Positions 10,011 to 40,188 of a stretch of 64,000 nt of DNA are shown here, piece after piece. This stretch comes from Apostichopus japonicus. Its lineage: Eukaryota; Echinodermata; Holothuroidea; Aspidochirotida; Stichopodidae. The position numbers were made by a program, and so were the translations under genes. The notes under the pieces were generated by a model, which was given only the letters and a program-made list of their open reading frames with translations, made no database searches and was not told where the DNA came from. Each line of letters begins with the position of its first letter. Positions within the stretch are counted from its first letter, which is position 1. The DNA lies in assembly GCF_037975245.1 (NCBI RefSeq), contig NC_092576.1:40817611-40881610 (forward strand), written 5' to 3'.

Positions 10011-11540
10011 ATCAACTGTATATTGGTTAAGTGTAAAAGGTGAAAATATTTCAATTATGCTTGCTTCTCCTTTGTCTTGAATGGGCAGCCTTTATCTGTT
10101 TAAACTTTGGAATTAATCTTACTAATGCCTAGGTTACCTAAAAAACACTGTCGTTTACGTTTTAATCATGTGTCGTAATTCGTACAGGCCACCGTGTGGG
10201 AAGTTTGTTGGTCTTATTTGATATCATCAATTTATGTGTTATCAATATATTTTTTTTCCTTCTCTGTTTGGGGTCAAAGTTTGTTTTTTTTTGTTGAGTA
10301 ATAAAGGTATTTTAAAGTGTATTTTGTAAGACTATTATCTCTGAAAAATTGAGATTTCCCAATTTTCGGATGATATTTGAATTTGGCACAAAAGTTATAG
10401 CTTTCCCCTAGTGAATGAATCTTTTTTTCATTTTGTAGCACAATACTTTTGAATGCTAGAATTTATTGCTACAATAACTGCCAGGTATTAATACCCCATA
10501 AATTGTTTACTTCTGATAGGTTTAACAAGGAGGGGGGGGGGGACCAGGAGACCTGCTCTCACCCCCCTTTGAGATTCTTTTGGCACTAGAAGTAATATTA
10601 CAAAGATTTAATTTTTGATAAACACAATAACAATGGCATAGACTAGATAATGTTGGTCTATCTGCATTACTCACATTTTCATGATTTGTTATGATTTTAT
10701 GATTTCTTATGCACTATATTTCAATATCTCTTAAGAGTGATAATTGGAGGAATGCTGCTATTGTTTAAAAGAGAATTGAAGTCTAGTAGAAAGAAGAGAC
10801 ATTTTAACACTTGTCTTGTCCCTTTAATTAGGAATCAAATCTTAAAAAAAAAAAGTTTCCTTCCTATTAATATTATTATGAATGAATTTATGAATATTCA
10901 TAAGATAATAAACATAATTTTAAACTGCCTGATGATTTCAATTTATATCTCTGGGCATAATATTGAAATCTTTGCTGATTATTATCTCCATAAATAATCA
11001 TAAAATCCATGATATTGTTCATATTTAAGTTGCTGGCATTTCTTTGTTTATTCTTGAATTTCATCAAACTAAATTTTCCTCCTTAAAATCAGTTTGATGA
11101 TCAGTAAATACTAATTCCATAAACAATTTTTTTTTTTTTTTTATTTTCTTCATGTCTCAAATGTTTTTAATCAGCAGGCTCTCCTTTATACTCCTTTATT
11201 TTAAAATCAGTTTATATTTTGATAAATTCTAAGCCTGAATGATATTATTATTATTATGATAACTGTGTGTTTTCAGTAAATACTGCTTGATATATAAATG
11301 TAACAACCATTTACTAATTACAATGTAATCCTGGACCTTTACATCTTATTTTAAATGTTCTTGCTTCTTCTTCTTCGATTTTTTTTTCTTTTTCAACAAA
11401 TGAAATATAACAAACTTTAAAAGGATAAACAGACAAGAAGATACTCATTACTTGGACTTTTTGTATTTTTGTGTGTATTGTCTTTTAATAAACAATTTAC
11501 AAAATATTAACAAAACAAGAGGTTGTACTGTTACAACTTC
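10011..11540. other. A/T-rich intergenic DNA
   Basis: I see no exon, RNA gene or transposon here. The stretch has T runs, an 11-base G run near 10532 and ATT/TTA-rich simple sequence. Confidence 0.6.
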
Positions 11541-11725
11541 TTATAAGAAAAGTCGACCAAGAAAGAACTAGAGTACAAAACCCAAACTACGTATCCGCTC
11601 CACTCTCAACCCCCAGTCCCCTTACGTCGAGACTGTGACTGTGTGATCATTGTCAGTTGTATATCACAAGTCCCTTTGAATGAGAATATACTACACATGA
11701 TCTAAGCCAAAAGACCAAGAAATGG
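11541..11725 (+). repeat. Dispersed repeat family R2, copy 1
   Basis: About 185 bp matches 33161-33352 in the same orientation. Shared blocks include GAGACTGTGACTGTGTGATC, CAGTCCCCTT and CTACACATGATCTA. No terminal inverted repeat or coding signature was found; the family is unidentified. Confidence 0.85.
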
Positions 11726-11793
11726 CCAATCAGTTATACATGACCTTCCAGTGATGGAACATACTGATATTACGTCTGTTACAGGATTACAGC

Positions 11794-12553
11794 CAAGGGC
11801 GGCGGAAGCACTTTTAATCTGGGGGAGGGCACCAACGTCGAAGGGCACTTAGCAGAAATTCGATTGGACTGATGCAGCCTGATATTTAGTACCCTTTATA
11901 ACTCTTATTGTATTATCTTATTTGCGTATACACATCACTCCATCAACGCCACCACCCCCCCCCCCCCCCCCTCAAGGAAACAATGCATATTAGCACTGCA
12001 ATATCTAATGTGCAAATTGGGAAACAAGGAAAAAGACAAAATGAGGTGAAATCATTATAAAGTCCAAGTCCCTGCACACGTGATCGATACATGCATGAAA
12101 GCAAATGAAATATGTCAAAATACTGAAAGAAAAATAATTTTCTATGTGTTTTTCAATGGTTAAACTGATATTATTATGATCATTATTATTGTAACGACTT
12201 TGCCAATAATTCTAACCAATTTGGAAGTGTTATATCACGGCAAATGATTGTATGTCATTGGCATACGATGTAATAACCAACGCATGCCTATATGATGTGC
12301 ACATTAACATGTTGAACGCGCGCGAAAAATCTTGGCAATATTTTTCGGGCAAGTCGTTACAGCCTCCCCAATTCAAATTGGGCTCCTACACCTGTGGTAG
12401 TAAACATTTAAAAATTCCCGAAATATTTCATTCGACGTGGGTTTCGCTTTGTTAACTCTTTTTTTATTTAGAAATTTTTTGGTAGAAAAAGGGCACATTT
12501 TTAACCTGAGGAAAAGTGGGGGGGCACGTGCCCCCCCGGTTCCGCCGCCCTTG
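11794..12553. mobile_element. hAT-like non-autonomous DNA transposon, 760 bp
   Basis: Terminal inverted repeats CAAGGGCGGCGGAA (left) and TTCCGCCGCCCTTG (right) are perfect over 14 bp. The element is flanked by the 8-bp direct repeat ATTACAGC at 11786-11793 and 12554-12561. An 8-bp target duplication with short CA-starting ends fits the hAT superfamily. No transposase frame is present. A run of 18 C lies near 11955. Confidence 0.92.
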
Positions 12554-12561
12554 ATTACAGC

Positions 12562-13329
12562 ACTTTTACGGGACCTGCCCCTCACCCCCTCCCCCCCCCC
12601 CCTCACCCCATCCAAACCAAAATGTCAGAGCCAAACTGGCAGTACGACCTCTAGATCACAGTTCAGGTGAGAAGTTACATCAATACTGAGTTTCTATAAA
12701 AGGCTTTGTATGTCTTAACAGGCTTAGTACTGATAAAACATTTTATGAGAGAGGGATGTATGAATAGTCTTCTCTCTAATGTCTTACTGCATTAAACATA
12801 TTTGGTTGCAATGTGGGATGCTTTGGATTAGAAATTCCAAGACAATTATTATGGAATTATGGTACGGTAGGATGGTTTTAAATTATTCGTAAAAACATGA
12901 AATATAACATAGAATGGTTTAGGAGGGGTTTACATGTATCATTTAGACCTCACTACTTGCCCGCTTCCATCCTACCTCCTCCCCTTCCCCCCCCCCCTCC
13001 TCCTCCACACCCTCACCCAAGCAGTGGAATTTGGTCTAGAATCAGTATTTATCCCTCATACTACCAAACTGGTCAACTCCTTGAGGAACACACACAGAAT
13101 ATTGTCATACATACAAACTTTCCAAGGTTGAATTAGTACGCCAAATTATGGGTGGCATCTGTACTTATAAGTTGTTTGATAATTGTTTCTATGACAACAT
13201 ATTAAGGCAGGATGTCAAAGAGTTCTTCAACCAGGTCCACTCCAGGCGACCACCACACATCACAGAGCTTGTTGGACCACAGAGGATCATAACATGTAAT
13301 GTTCTTCAACATGCACTTCAGTGGAATCA
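12562..13329. other. Intergenic or CPSF3 3' flank, no gene seen
   Basis: C-rich tracts at 12580-12605 and 12963-13015 account for the open frames here. No canonical AATAAA for the minus strand was found between 12562 and the CPSF3 stop; ATTAAA copies lie nearer the stop. Where the CPSF3 transcript ends is unresolved. Confidence 0.5.
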
Positions 13330-13493
13330 GTAAAATGCAATGTGGTCAAATGGCCTCTTGTGGTCAAAGGATCCTGGCATATGACAATCTCCTACATGGA
13401 TTCAACAACATCATTTTAATGTGCTGGGTTCAATGGTCTCTTGTAGTCAAAGGATCCTGGCATATGACAATCTCCTACATGGATTCAACAACA

Positions 13494-30300
<16,807 letters not shown>

Positions 30301-30781
30301 ATTGATCAAGCTGTTAAGAACACTTGGTCATATGTTTTATGGTCAACTCGGTTCATGGCATAGGTTCATGGATAGCGCTGTAATTCATAGTATCTGTTGG
30401 ACGCAAATTGAGCCAAAATCTTCCATCTTATAGCAATTTTCGCTACCATTTGATTGAAATCATCTTTGCATAGCGTTTGTAATTTCAATAAAGTCTTTTC
30501 AAACTTCCAAGAAGAAAAGGAAAGATGACATAATTTATAGAACAAGCAAGAATCCGAATGAAAAGCATTTGTTGAATAAGAACAAGCAAGAACTTGTGCT
30601 GATTTAAGAGCTCATAACTTACATAGGACCTGATACTATTTGGAAATTGTATTTTTCACTTGAAAAAAGAAATTTCAACTGGTGCTAAAATTCGTTGCAT
30701 GTTAAATCCTCTTCTCTCATTTTTGTTTATGAAAAATGTAATATTTTATGTGGAAGATCAAAAAGTTATAAGGTCATAAAA

Positions 30782-31664
30782 GCAGTAGCGTAACTCATAT
30801 GTACTCGAACCGTGCTGAGCCGGGGCCCCTACCAAAAGGGGCCCCCGCTATACTGATGCACAGAAAAGGGGTACCTCTTTGGATAGGGAGGGCCCGTTTT
30901 TACTGGGAAAGATAAGTTCATGCAAGACTGAATGTTTTTCTTCACTCATACAACTTATAAGATGTATCCAGAAGCCGAATTCCTCAATCCTCATTCCATG
31001 GTATATAGTTACAAAATTGTTTGTATTGTTCCGTCATTTCTCTTGATGTATTTTAGCATTAAAACATATTTGTCAGCTGGAAACAATGTGTAAATGCTAA
31101 ATGGCCATTCAAATGTTCTAAACCAAGACCCCCTGCATTGATCCTGCATAAATACTAAGACCTTGGACCCATGGGCGTCCGCAGGGCGGGGCAAGGGGGA
31201 GGGCCCGGAAAATTGAAAAAAAAAGTTAAACATTTGACATTTCAATGATTTCACCCAACCAACAGTTCTCTTGCTATGTTCATTGCATACGGACCCATAA
31301 TACATTACCGAAATTACTGAAACTCAAAATCCTTAGACATGGGATCTCAAAATAACTAATGTGTAAATGCAACTTGAAACGCCGGGGAAGTGTCTTTTCC
31401 GACGATCTAGGAGTATTATTGGCAAAGAAATGTCGTCGTACGCTCCGCGCCAACCGATGGTGACGCTCCGCTTAGATAGTATCTAGAGTTCCTTTATAGA
31501 GAACTCTTATAGTGTCAAGTAGTGTGTTACACCTACATAACCTACTGACCCACCCCCCCCCCCCCCTTGTGAACATTTCTGCGGACGCCCTTGCTTGGAC
31601 CACCTGACAGGGGGCCCCTTTGGTCCAGGAGCCTGGGCCCCCAGGCTCATCATTATGTCACTGC
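30782..31664. mobile_element. Outer DNA transposon (GCAGT ends), interrupted by a nested MITE
   Basis: The left end GCAGTAGCGTAACTCAT and right end ATCATTATGTCACTGC are imperfect inverted repeats, flanked by ATAAAA at 30776-30781 and 31665-31670. The interior has mirrored GGGGCCCC segments near both ends. The duplication is short and the superfamily uncertain. It lies upstream of CPSF3. Confidence 0.65.
31170..31593. mobile_element. Nested hAT-like MITE, 424 bp
   Basis: Ends CATGGGCGTCCGCAG and CTGCGGACGCCCTTG are inverted repeats with one mismatch in 15 bp. The 8-bp target duplication CTTGGACC lies at 31162-31169 and 31594-31601. It inserted into the older element at 30782-31664. No transposase frame is present. 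Confidence 0.92.
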
Positions 31665-31670
31665 ATAAAA

Positions 31671-33160
31671 GTAACTTAACCGAAAAAGAAGTCTCTTTTG
31701 GAGAAAGGAAATTGAAGACTAAACACCGCCTGTTTAACGTCCAAACTGAAATTCGAGCTTATTTCGCATTCCCAAAACAAATGAGTTGTTGTAAGAGTGC
31801 ATGTTACCGGTTATATGTAAATGGTCTATATTGTCAAGTGAAGCTTATTTGTATGTTGAAATTATCTAGACGACTGTGTATGTCAATGTTATTTCTGTTA
31901 TTTGTATGTTTATTAGTTTTAGTAGCAGCTGTAATTGTTGTTAGTTTTGGATGGCATTCGAGTGCCGGGTCTTGAGCGAAACACCTCGTAAATACATGTA
32001 CGCAATGCACGCCACACAGCGTGTGTCATTCCTTCTCTAGCTTGAATCTATCTCGCTACGCCTCACTCCGCAGGAACGTCCAAACATACAAGCGACCAGA
32101 ACTCCCTTTAACGACATAACTACTGACGTTACATTATTGTTTCATCATGTTAATACAAAATGAACATATAAAGCATTATCTCGCTTCTTATTACGAGCAA
32201 GGAAGCTATTTGTGCCAAGAATGCGGTGAATAAAACAAAAGTGGATTTTGCTATCTTTTACCGAAACGAATAGTGACTGGAAAATGGTTTTCAAAATCTT
32301 GTTCATTTAATAGAAAATCTAGAACCTTATTCCACTTCTCAATTGCAGCTGAGTGAGTAGAAATTGAAGACCCTGTTAAAGTCTTATATTAATATATTGA
32401 GAAGGTTGGGTGTGGTATGCAAGGTTTGAAATGGATCATGAATTGCATTACAATTTTCAGCTTCATATACATGTGTGCTTCCCATTCCCTATGAATAGCG
32501 ACAATTAGTCCGTAAAAACAGATAAAAGTTATGGATATTATATTTATGACTAAAAGCATTGATCTGTAAAGGACGGTTATACGCATCTATAAAATATCTT
32601 TTACAGACATGATGCCCTTCTGATAAAAAGGCTTGTAACTTCCCGTACAGTCTTAGAGTTTAATGAAAGCATTATTCCAACTACATAATTTCATTCTTGA
32701 TATTGGAGATCGTTTTTCTACTTGAAAGGAGAGATGGGACCAGGCAATACATACCTCCTTAATGAAGTGGTTCTGAATATCAATATCGTACACTTCATAT
32801 GTTGAAATAATAAAGCAAATCTCTCCAATACTTATGCAAGTATGAAGCTTGGAAAATAAAGGTACCCTGCTTTTTGTATACCATTATAATACAATCTACC
32901 TCCTCTGTCAAAGTTTGGTGAGAAGACTTGAGTCCATATACTGCTAATTTGTAAGCAACTCTCACACAGAATATGACACGGAGAAAAGATGTGAAACTGA
33001 TGTTAGGATATAATTAGCTGTGATAATCTCCACTGTGTTTTGTCCATGCTTTTGCACTCGTGTACTCTTAACAAGGGAAATTCGACTTGCATTCGCAATC
33101 ATGCTGTTGTAATCGTACAAGTCCGGTTCAATGACAAGAATACAATAACATGAAGTACTT
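31671..33160. other. Intergenic, no gene recognised
   Basis: A frame ending with a hydrophobic stretch (LFLLFVCLLVLVAAVIVV) occurs at 31595-31975. It begins inside a transposon and has no family match I know, so I do not call it. Confidence 0.5.
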
Positions 33161-33352
33161 TATAAGAAATAGTCACACAGGAAAGAACCTGAGCACGAAA
33201 ACCAAACTACCGAACGACTGAATCCGCTCTCAACCACAGTCCCCTTGCATCGAGACTGTGACTGTGTGATCATCGTCAGGTGTGTTTCACCATTCCTCTC
33301 GAAAGGGAACAAATACTACACATGATCTATGCCAAAAGGTCGAGAAGCGATA
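33161..33352 (+). repeat. Dispersed repeat family R2, copy 2
   Basis: Second copy of the repeat at 11541-11725, same orientation, with interspersed substitutions and small indels. The ends fall near TATAAGAAAT and AAAAGGTCGAGAAG. Confidence 0.85.
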
Positions 33353-33907
33353 ACCTGGAGTAAAGCCCGAAGAAAAATTTACTCTTAGATACAGTGTTCG
33401 ATCAGGGATTGCTTGGAAGGGAGATGCTACGGAGGCGAACCGAAATTATTACTAAAATAGCGGTGCATAGGGAAGATCGGTAAACAATAAACGATTTTTG
33501 TTTACGAAGTGTCGTAATTTTATCCACTTTGAAACTTGGTTTGACTAAAATTATGTTTGAATTTAACTATTAGTGGTATTTCAGTTTTAAATAAAGGGCT
33601 TGGACCCTCTGGAAACCCTCCGGATCTCGGATCCGCCCATGATTTCGAACCTCCCGGAAAGTCGAAACTCGAAAACCGGTTGGATATAAAAATTTAATGG
33701 GTAACGGCTAAACAAGTTTTCAAGTTAATTAATCACTTCTGTGATGCGATTATTTTTGCCACAGCGCCATCTATTGTTTTATTACATTCCTTCTACGAGA
33801 GCACGTATCGTACAACTGTTTGCATTTGAATTTTGAGTCATAAAGCCAGTCATCCGTAGTACAGGTGTATTGGACAGTACTGTTAGCTGTATTAGATGAA
33901 CACGTTA

Positions 33908-33999
33908 GCATACACTATATAGGCCTGGATACCTGAACGTACCTAACAAGTTTTTCAAAACCAATTTGGACTTATTGTGGATATTTTTCTCTCAGACTG
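33908..33999 (+). promoter_or_regulatory. Possible promoter and noncoding first exon
   Basis: CACTATATAGG near 33913 resembles a TATA box. About 80 nt later, CAGACTG|GTAAGTAAC matches a strong donor site ending at 33999. No ATG-led frame crosses it. If real, it would be the 5' end of a plus-strand gene whose coding part lies beyond 64 kb. Speculative. Confidence 0.2.
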
Positions 34000-34363
34000 G
34001 TAAGTAACTTTCTTGAGGAAGCTCTTTAGTCTTATTCCTAATATATCGTGTTTACGTCTCGTAATTAGTCTGAATTTGGTGAATATAAACTACAATATAA
34101 TTTTCTTGACCATCACGGTCATTGGACTGGTGGTCTCTACTCTAATGTGTGCTTAGTACTAATAGTAGGCCTAGTTGGTTGAAACGTTATGAGTCTTCGT
34201 CGCTTTACATGGGCACTTGATACAGTACTTTAGCCTAAGTAATAATAGTATTACTGTAGTAACTAGTAGTAACCTGGTTTTACTAGGATAGTGTACTTTT
34301 ACTTTACTTAGTGTTACTAGTATTTTGTAGTTGGGCTTATTTAAGTTAGCCTTGGTCCTAGTC

Positions 34364-34420
34364 CTACAGGCTACAGTACTAGTACTACAGTACTAGGCTA
34401 GTACTACAGTACTGTACTAA
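34364..34420. repeat. AGTACT palindrome cluster
   Basis: Overlapping TAGTACTA and CAGTACTG motifs make a self-complementary stretch of about 55 bp (ACAGTACTAGTACTACAGTA and onward). Confidence 0.6.
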
Positions 34421-37400
34421 GTTTTCTCGGCCAGAGTGCTGCTAATGGATAGGTCCAGTGCTAGAACTACAAATAGTGCATGCTAACTATGACTTTAACT
34501 TAGACTTAAACAGGAGTAAGACCTAGGGCCTAACCAATTACTCAGACCTGTAGAAACTTAACAGTCATTAGTGTAGCCTGTACTAGGCCTAGTAATATGG
34601 CTCTTCGGTTCAAGAAAATTATTTGTTTTTACTGTGGCGAAGCCTAAACTAGTACCAGGCTATGGGCTACCAGACTTTTAACTTTTTTTGCACTCGGAAA
34701 TTGATATGAAGCAATGGATATGTACAGACAATGCATAGTTTCATAAATTTTTGCATACAAATTTGACTATCTGGGTTGATGTGTATTACGTCCTAGGGGT
34801 ATAAAGTCAATGTCAAATAAAATATATTTTCCATATACTAAACGAGCAGTCAACAATGTATCTAACTAAAATAGACTTAGGTTTTTTGAGATGTCAATAG
34901 GCTTATATATTGAAACCAATGTAGGCCTAGGCCAATAAAAAATTCCAGGCTCATGTTCAGTTCACTTCTGTAGAAAAGTGAAGGAATATTAAGTCAGTTC
35001 ATGTTTTCAAGAATGAAAGCAAATAATACAAAATGTTTGACCGTTGAGTTTATGTTTTTTTATTTCACACATGAAGCTTTTATCAGCCAGGATGCCACTG
35101 TTACTTTATTTTCAATGTAACTGATACCCCACACAAAATATAGTAATAGAACTTCAATGTCTCTGAATACAAATAAGGCATTTTGCTTTTTTTAACTTCA
35201 AATCTGGTACCAGGGTAGGTATGATTCAAAATACATTTCCCACAAAAGGAGAGGAAACCCCTTTAAGTTAGTCTGTTTCCTAGACAACCAAAACTTGTCC
35301 TTCTTTCTTATACCAGGTAAAAGATGGACCCCACAGGTGGACTGGAATTTAGTATTACAATGATTGGTTCTAAAAGTATTCTTTTGAATTTGAACACTGT
35401 AATGTTGTGATTTTTTTATTTTTTAGATAAACAAAGCTTCTATAATTCTACAATATAGACAACACTGCTGGCTGCTTTAAATATTTGGCCCAATTGGATG
35501 TTATCAGTGCCTAAACAGAGGGGGGGGGGGGAGGAGGAGGACAGGTTGTTTACTTCTGGTAAGAAAGGGAGAAATTACCTGTAGTCCCAATGATGTCATA
35601 ACCCATATAGTGACATATCACATAGGCTGTTGCTAAAAGGTAAGTGTCATTGACACAGTGTAGTAAGTAAGTTTTTCTTGTCAACATCAACTCACCTCTC
35701 CCATCCCATTCCATTTACTAGTACTAATAATCTGAAAGCTATGGTTAATGAGACATTGTAATAATTGCTAAATTTTCATTGAGGACTGAGGAGTCAAATA
35801 AAGTTATGATGTGGTTAGCAAAAATTATTTTAATAACTCAGTTTTCAAAAAGTTGATTCTGAACTTTTTCTGTGTTAAAAAAGCTAAACTGATAAATTTA
35901 GTGGAAAGTTTTATTGTACCACACTGTAACCTACCCTACAGTAAATTTGTTGTATATATTTTCTTAAAGCCCCCTACCCTACAAGTTTTAATTTGTTTTG
36001 TAATGTCATTGTAATCAAAATGTGTGACTCAATTTATGCATTTTCCAAGAATAACTTATGACGCAATTTAAAACACTTGGCACATATTACAAAAGAAAGA
36101 TATGTGAAGAACAATAAGCTTTAAGCTTGTGTATTGTTGAACCTTGTTATGTAGTTTTATTTACACTACTAAACTGGTATTTCAGCATAGTTTGATTGAT
36201 GCGTAGAATGTTACCTTTTATTTGAAACCACATCCTGGCCGTGTACCCTTTAGGTAGAATGCAGGCATAATTAGTAATCACTGTTTTAGTAGCTCCATAA
36301 GTAGTTCTTTCCAAAAAGGTCATTTGGTAAGCTCAATTATAAATAAACTGTATCAGCATTACTGTTCAACTCTTATTGTGGTTGTTCATTTAACTTGGCG
36401 TTGTACAAAAATCTTCCAAGAAGGAAGCAAAAACAATAAAGAATAGAAAGAAAAAAAAGTTTGTAGGTTTTGGAATCATCACATATTGATGATTGTATGG
36501 AATTGCTTTATCTCAAGATTACTTCAATGTACCATCATGAAACATGTTTGACTTGGAAGATTATAATTTCTCTTTGAATTTAGCATGACTTGTAAACACA
36601 TTACAGAACCTGCACATTGCACCCTGTTATATATAACTCCTTCAGTAAATAATGTATTGTGTGTGGGTGGTGCATTTTTTGAAAGTAAAATCGTGGTACT
36701 TTTTGTTGAGAATTGACAAAGTCAGAACAAGTCTTGATCTATCATTTTCCCACAAAAAATGTTCTTTTCTTGATCAAGCTTGTCATGTTTAGCCTGTAAG
36801 ATTTCCACCAGGTTTGGCAGGGATTCAATTGACCATCTGTGCTTAACCATGGTACACCATCCATAGAGACACGTATGTAATGTGTTATCATGTTGTCTTT
36901 TATTGAGGGTGTACCACCCGAAGTCAGGAGTTTGCATTTACAGAAGAAAGATAATAGAGATTCCAAAACACAAACAAGTTCATAGGTGGTTATAAGTCTG
37001 TTCCCATGGAAACAAAAGAGAAAACATCACACCCTAACTGTACTGCAACTGATAAGGTTACGAAATTCTGTTCATGAATAATGTTATCTCGTCATTGTTT
37101 TGGTTAATGTATTGTATAGATGTTCATTAATGATTATGAACCCTATAAAAGTTGATGACAATTTGATAAGTTCACAATGTATGCCATAAATACTATTATT
37201 AAAGGTTGGTAAATTTGCCATTGAATTGCTTTAAACCATTAATGAGAACAAGTGCAAGGCACACAGACGTCCTGTTTGTTTTCAAGCTGTTTTCATTGTA
37301 TGGCTTGAATCACTGACATGAGTAACTGTTATATGTTTAATGATACTTTACATAGACATGTTGTTCTAATGCTCTCTGTGTTAGCTCTAGACTGCATTAA

Positions 37401-37512
37401 ACAAATGAAATAAAAAAATAGATTAATTTTCAAGACACTTTTTGATAATATTTATGAGAAGTTTGTCAAAACAAGAATTATGTAAAAAAAAAGGCTTTAA
37501 TTTTTTTTACAG

Positions 37513-37607
37513 GGCTGTCTGCTATAAGCTTCCATCAGTGGTACTTTAATGCTGTCCATGGAATCTTAAATCATATAAGTTTTATTCTAATCTATTCCAC
37601 AATTTCA
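37513..37607 (+). repeat. Dispersed repeat R4, copy 1
   Basis: Matches 38762-38841 in the same orientation, with TCTATTCCACAATTTCA, GTCTTAAATTATAT-like and CTGTCCATGG-like blocks. A partial relative (GTACTTTAATACTGTCCATG) lies near 42941. Confidence 0.7.
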
Positions 37608-38635
37608 AACTTGCCAAGATTATCTCAATATAACATTGTTATTGATCAAAGTAAGATTATCCGTGGACTAGATTGCAGACATCTGTGCAAGTTACAGTAG
37701 ACCCCGGTTTAATACACAAGAGGCTCACTTATCAAATTCAGGGAACCTGGAAAATCACAAGCAACATTTCAAGTTTGCTCGAACATGGTTCTCACTCTGA
37801 AAAGGAAAGCAGCAACGTTCTTGTTGCCCTCAGTGACCAAAATCTGTAATTACTTCACTTCCCATGGTTGGTTCCTCCACCAACTATTCAAGGTCAGATG
37901 GTTCAGGAGGGTGGTGAGGAGGGTGTGGGTGGGAGGCTGGGGGGGGGGTATCAAACAGAAAGGCATTTGAAGCCTGAACTAGCCTAAGTGTCCTGTATAA
38001 ATTGCATTGGAAAGTGGTAAAGCCCTGCAGCAGACGATTGCAAGTTGTTTTGAAAACATCTGTCTGTCCTGCCAGACATTCATTAAAGGTAGTCTGTATA
38101 CGTAGGCCCCAAATTATAGCACGTTATAAGTGCTTAGAAGTTTTCAAAAAGTACATTCCTGGAGGTCTTTACTCTCCAAATTGTTCTCAGACATTTTTTA
38201 AGGAACACACAAAAATGACTGAATGTCCCTGGAGTGAGAAAAATTTCCTCGAAGGTTGTAATAAAAACAGTTCAAGAATTTCGACCAAAGGTGACCATAT
38301 TTGCAGATCTAGCATATTTGTGACCAATATAGCATACCTTTAATGTATACCACAATTTTATTGCACTATACACACTACTGTAGGTGAGTAGGGGGATACC
38401 AGTACACTGCAGTATACTGTGTGTTTCAAAACCAAAACCAGCTGCTGTATTGAGACAAATTTATGTAAAAAAAGGAAAATAACAAGAAGAACAAAAAGAT
38501 AATAAAACAACAGAAAAAAGTAGAAACTAGTGTGTTGGCATACCTGGATAACTTTTAAGCATTTAAAAAATATTCTTTATGGCCAAAAATAATGACTGCA
38601 ATGACAATTCATCTGAACAAATGTAGCTTCAGTAC

Positions 38636-38727
38636 ATGCTATATGAATGGAGAAGTTTGTCAAATTTAACCAATTATATGTATGCTATATGAATGGAGAA
38701 GTTTGTCAAATCTAACCAATTATATGT
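38636..38727. repeat. 46-bp tandem duplication
   Basis: Two near-identical copies of ATGCTATATGAATGGAGAAG and the bases that follow; one difference (AATTTAACC versus AATCTAACC). Confidence 0.93.
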
Positions 38728-38761
38728 AAAAAAAAATGTGGGTTCAACATTTTGTGTTTAC

Positions 38762-38841
38762 TTGTCTGTTGTAAGCTCTGTATAATCCCGTCTATGGAGT
38801 CTTAAATTATATATTTTATTCCAATCTATTCCACAATTTCA
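38762..38841 (+). repeat. Dispersed repeat R4, copy 2
   Basis: Shares TCTATTCCACAATTTCA and the segment before it with copy 1, with a gap of about 15 bp. Confidence 0.7.
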
Positions 38842-39509
38842 TTCATGAACCAAAACCAAAGCAAATCCACACCCTAAGGGATTCAAATACCAAGTCTGGA
38901 AATATTAGTGTGAGAAAATTGGCATGCTGCTTTGACTACCACAGGCAGCAAAATACTAAAATTAACCACAAATAGGAACAGGGATCAGTGACCTCTTGAC
39001 CTTAAAAGGTCAGACCTGTTGTGGAGCTGCTGGGGTAAAATATTTCTTGTTGAATAAGAGTGAGTAAATAATATGTGTGAGATTCTGAGGTAATAAGATA
39101 CTTTATGGGTCTTGAGTGAGTGGTTGGATTTAGATTTGTGGGGAATGATTCAATTTCACAGCTCTACTGTAGGTGGAGTACTGGGGCAGTGGAACTGCTG
39201 ATTATAGATTTGTGTTGTACATGTGTGAGTTGTATGTATTGTATAGGCTCAACAGCATCAATTGAAGCATGTACAGTAGGATAAGGTCACTAGTTAGCTG
39301 ACTTAATATTTGAACACATAATTAGTAAATATCTACTGTAGGATGATTATAGTTAGTAGCAACTAATTTTGTTTGAAGAACAAGTCTACATTTGAAATAA
39401 ATAATATTCCCTTGAAGGATTGCACAATGTTTCATTACCTAACTGACCAATTTTCAGTACTTTTTGACATGTGCATTGAAGATATTTTGTTAGTTGCTTT
39501 GTGTATACA

Positions 39510-39640
39510 GTACTGTGGGATAGGTATTTCCCATGAATGGTATAACCCACCTGGGTTATTAACCATATATATAGTACTGTGGGATACTGTAGTAATAACC
39601 CATGAATGGTATAGCCCACCTGAGTTAATCATAGTTATGT
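39510..39640. repeat. 64-bp tandem duplication
   Basis: ACTGTGGGAT, CCCATGAATGGTATA and CCCACCTG recur in order about 64 bp apart with small indels. Confidence 0.85.
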
Positions 39641-40188
39641 ACACTGTACAGTAGGTGTGGCAGCTCATTCTGTCTGCGGTCTTGTACAATTTATGGGTAC
39701 ATGTAGAACTGTATTGGGCAGCCCTACAGGCACATTCTGAGGCTTTTGGGGTTCCTTACAGAGAAGTAGGAGGATAGAGTGGTCTGGAAAGGGAGGGGAG
39801 TTATGGATATTGGAAATAATCATTGGCAGTACTTAGTAGGTCTCCTTGAGACCAGTAGTCTCAGTGTTAGAGTAGGAGGACCAGAGCAGTGTACAGTTAC
39901 ATTGTGAAGGAAAACTTGTCTGTTACCCTGTTGCCATAGTAACACAGGATGAGGACCGGAGGAACTGTAGTTGTTTGAAACTGATTCTTATTAAATAAAT
40001 CAGAGGAGTACCAGCCTTAACATCAGAAGAGGCCTCTGTTTATTTGATGTTATGGTTGAACCTCTAACATATACTGTCCTGTGTACAATATAACATAACC
40101 TTACATACTGTAGGTCTATATTTATACCTAACCTAGACTACCATTATGTACATGTCAATACAACAATAGTGAACCAGTTAACATTATT

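Noticed and set aside
31595-31975. 126-codon frame with a membrane-like C-terminus
   Set aside because: It starts inside a transposon end, shows no known family, and lies in A/T-rich DNA where hydrophobic runs arise by chance.
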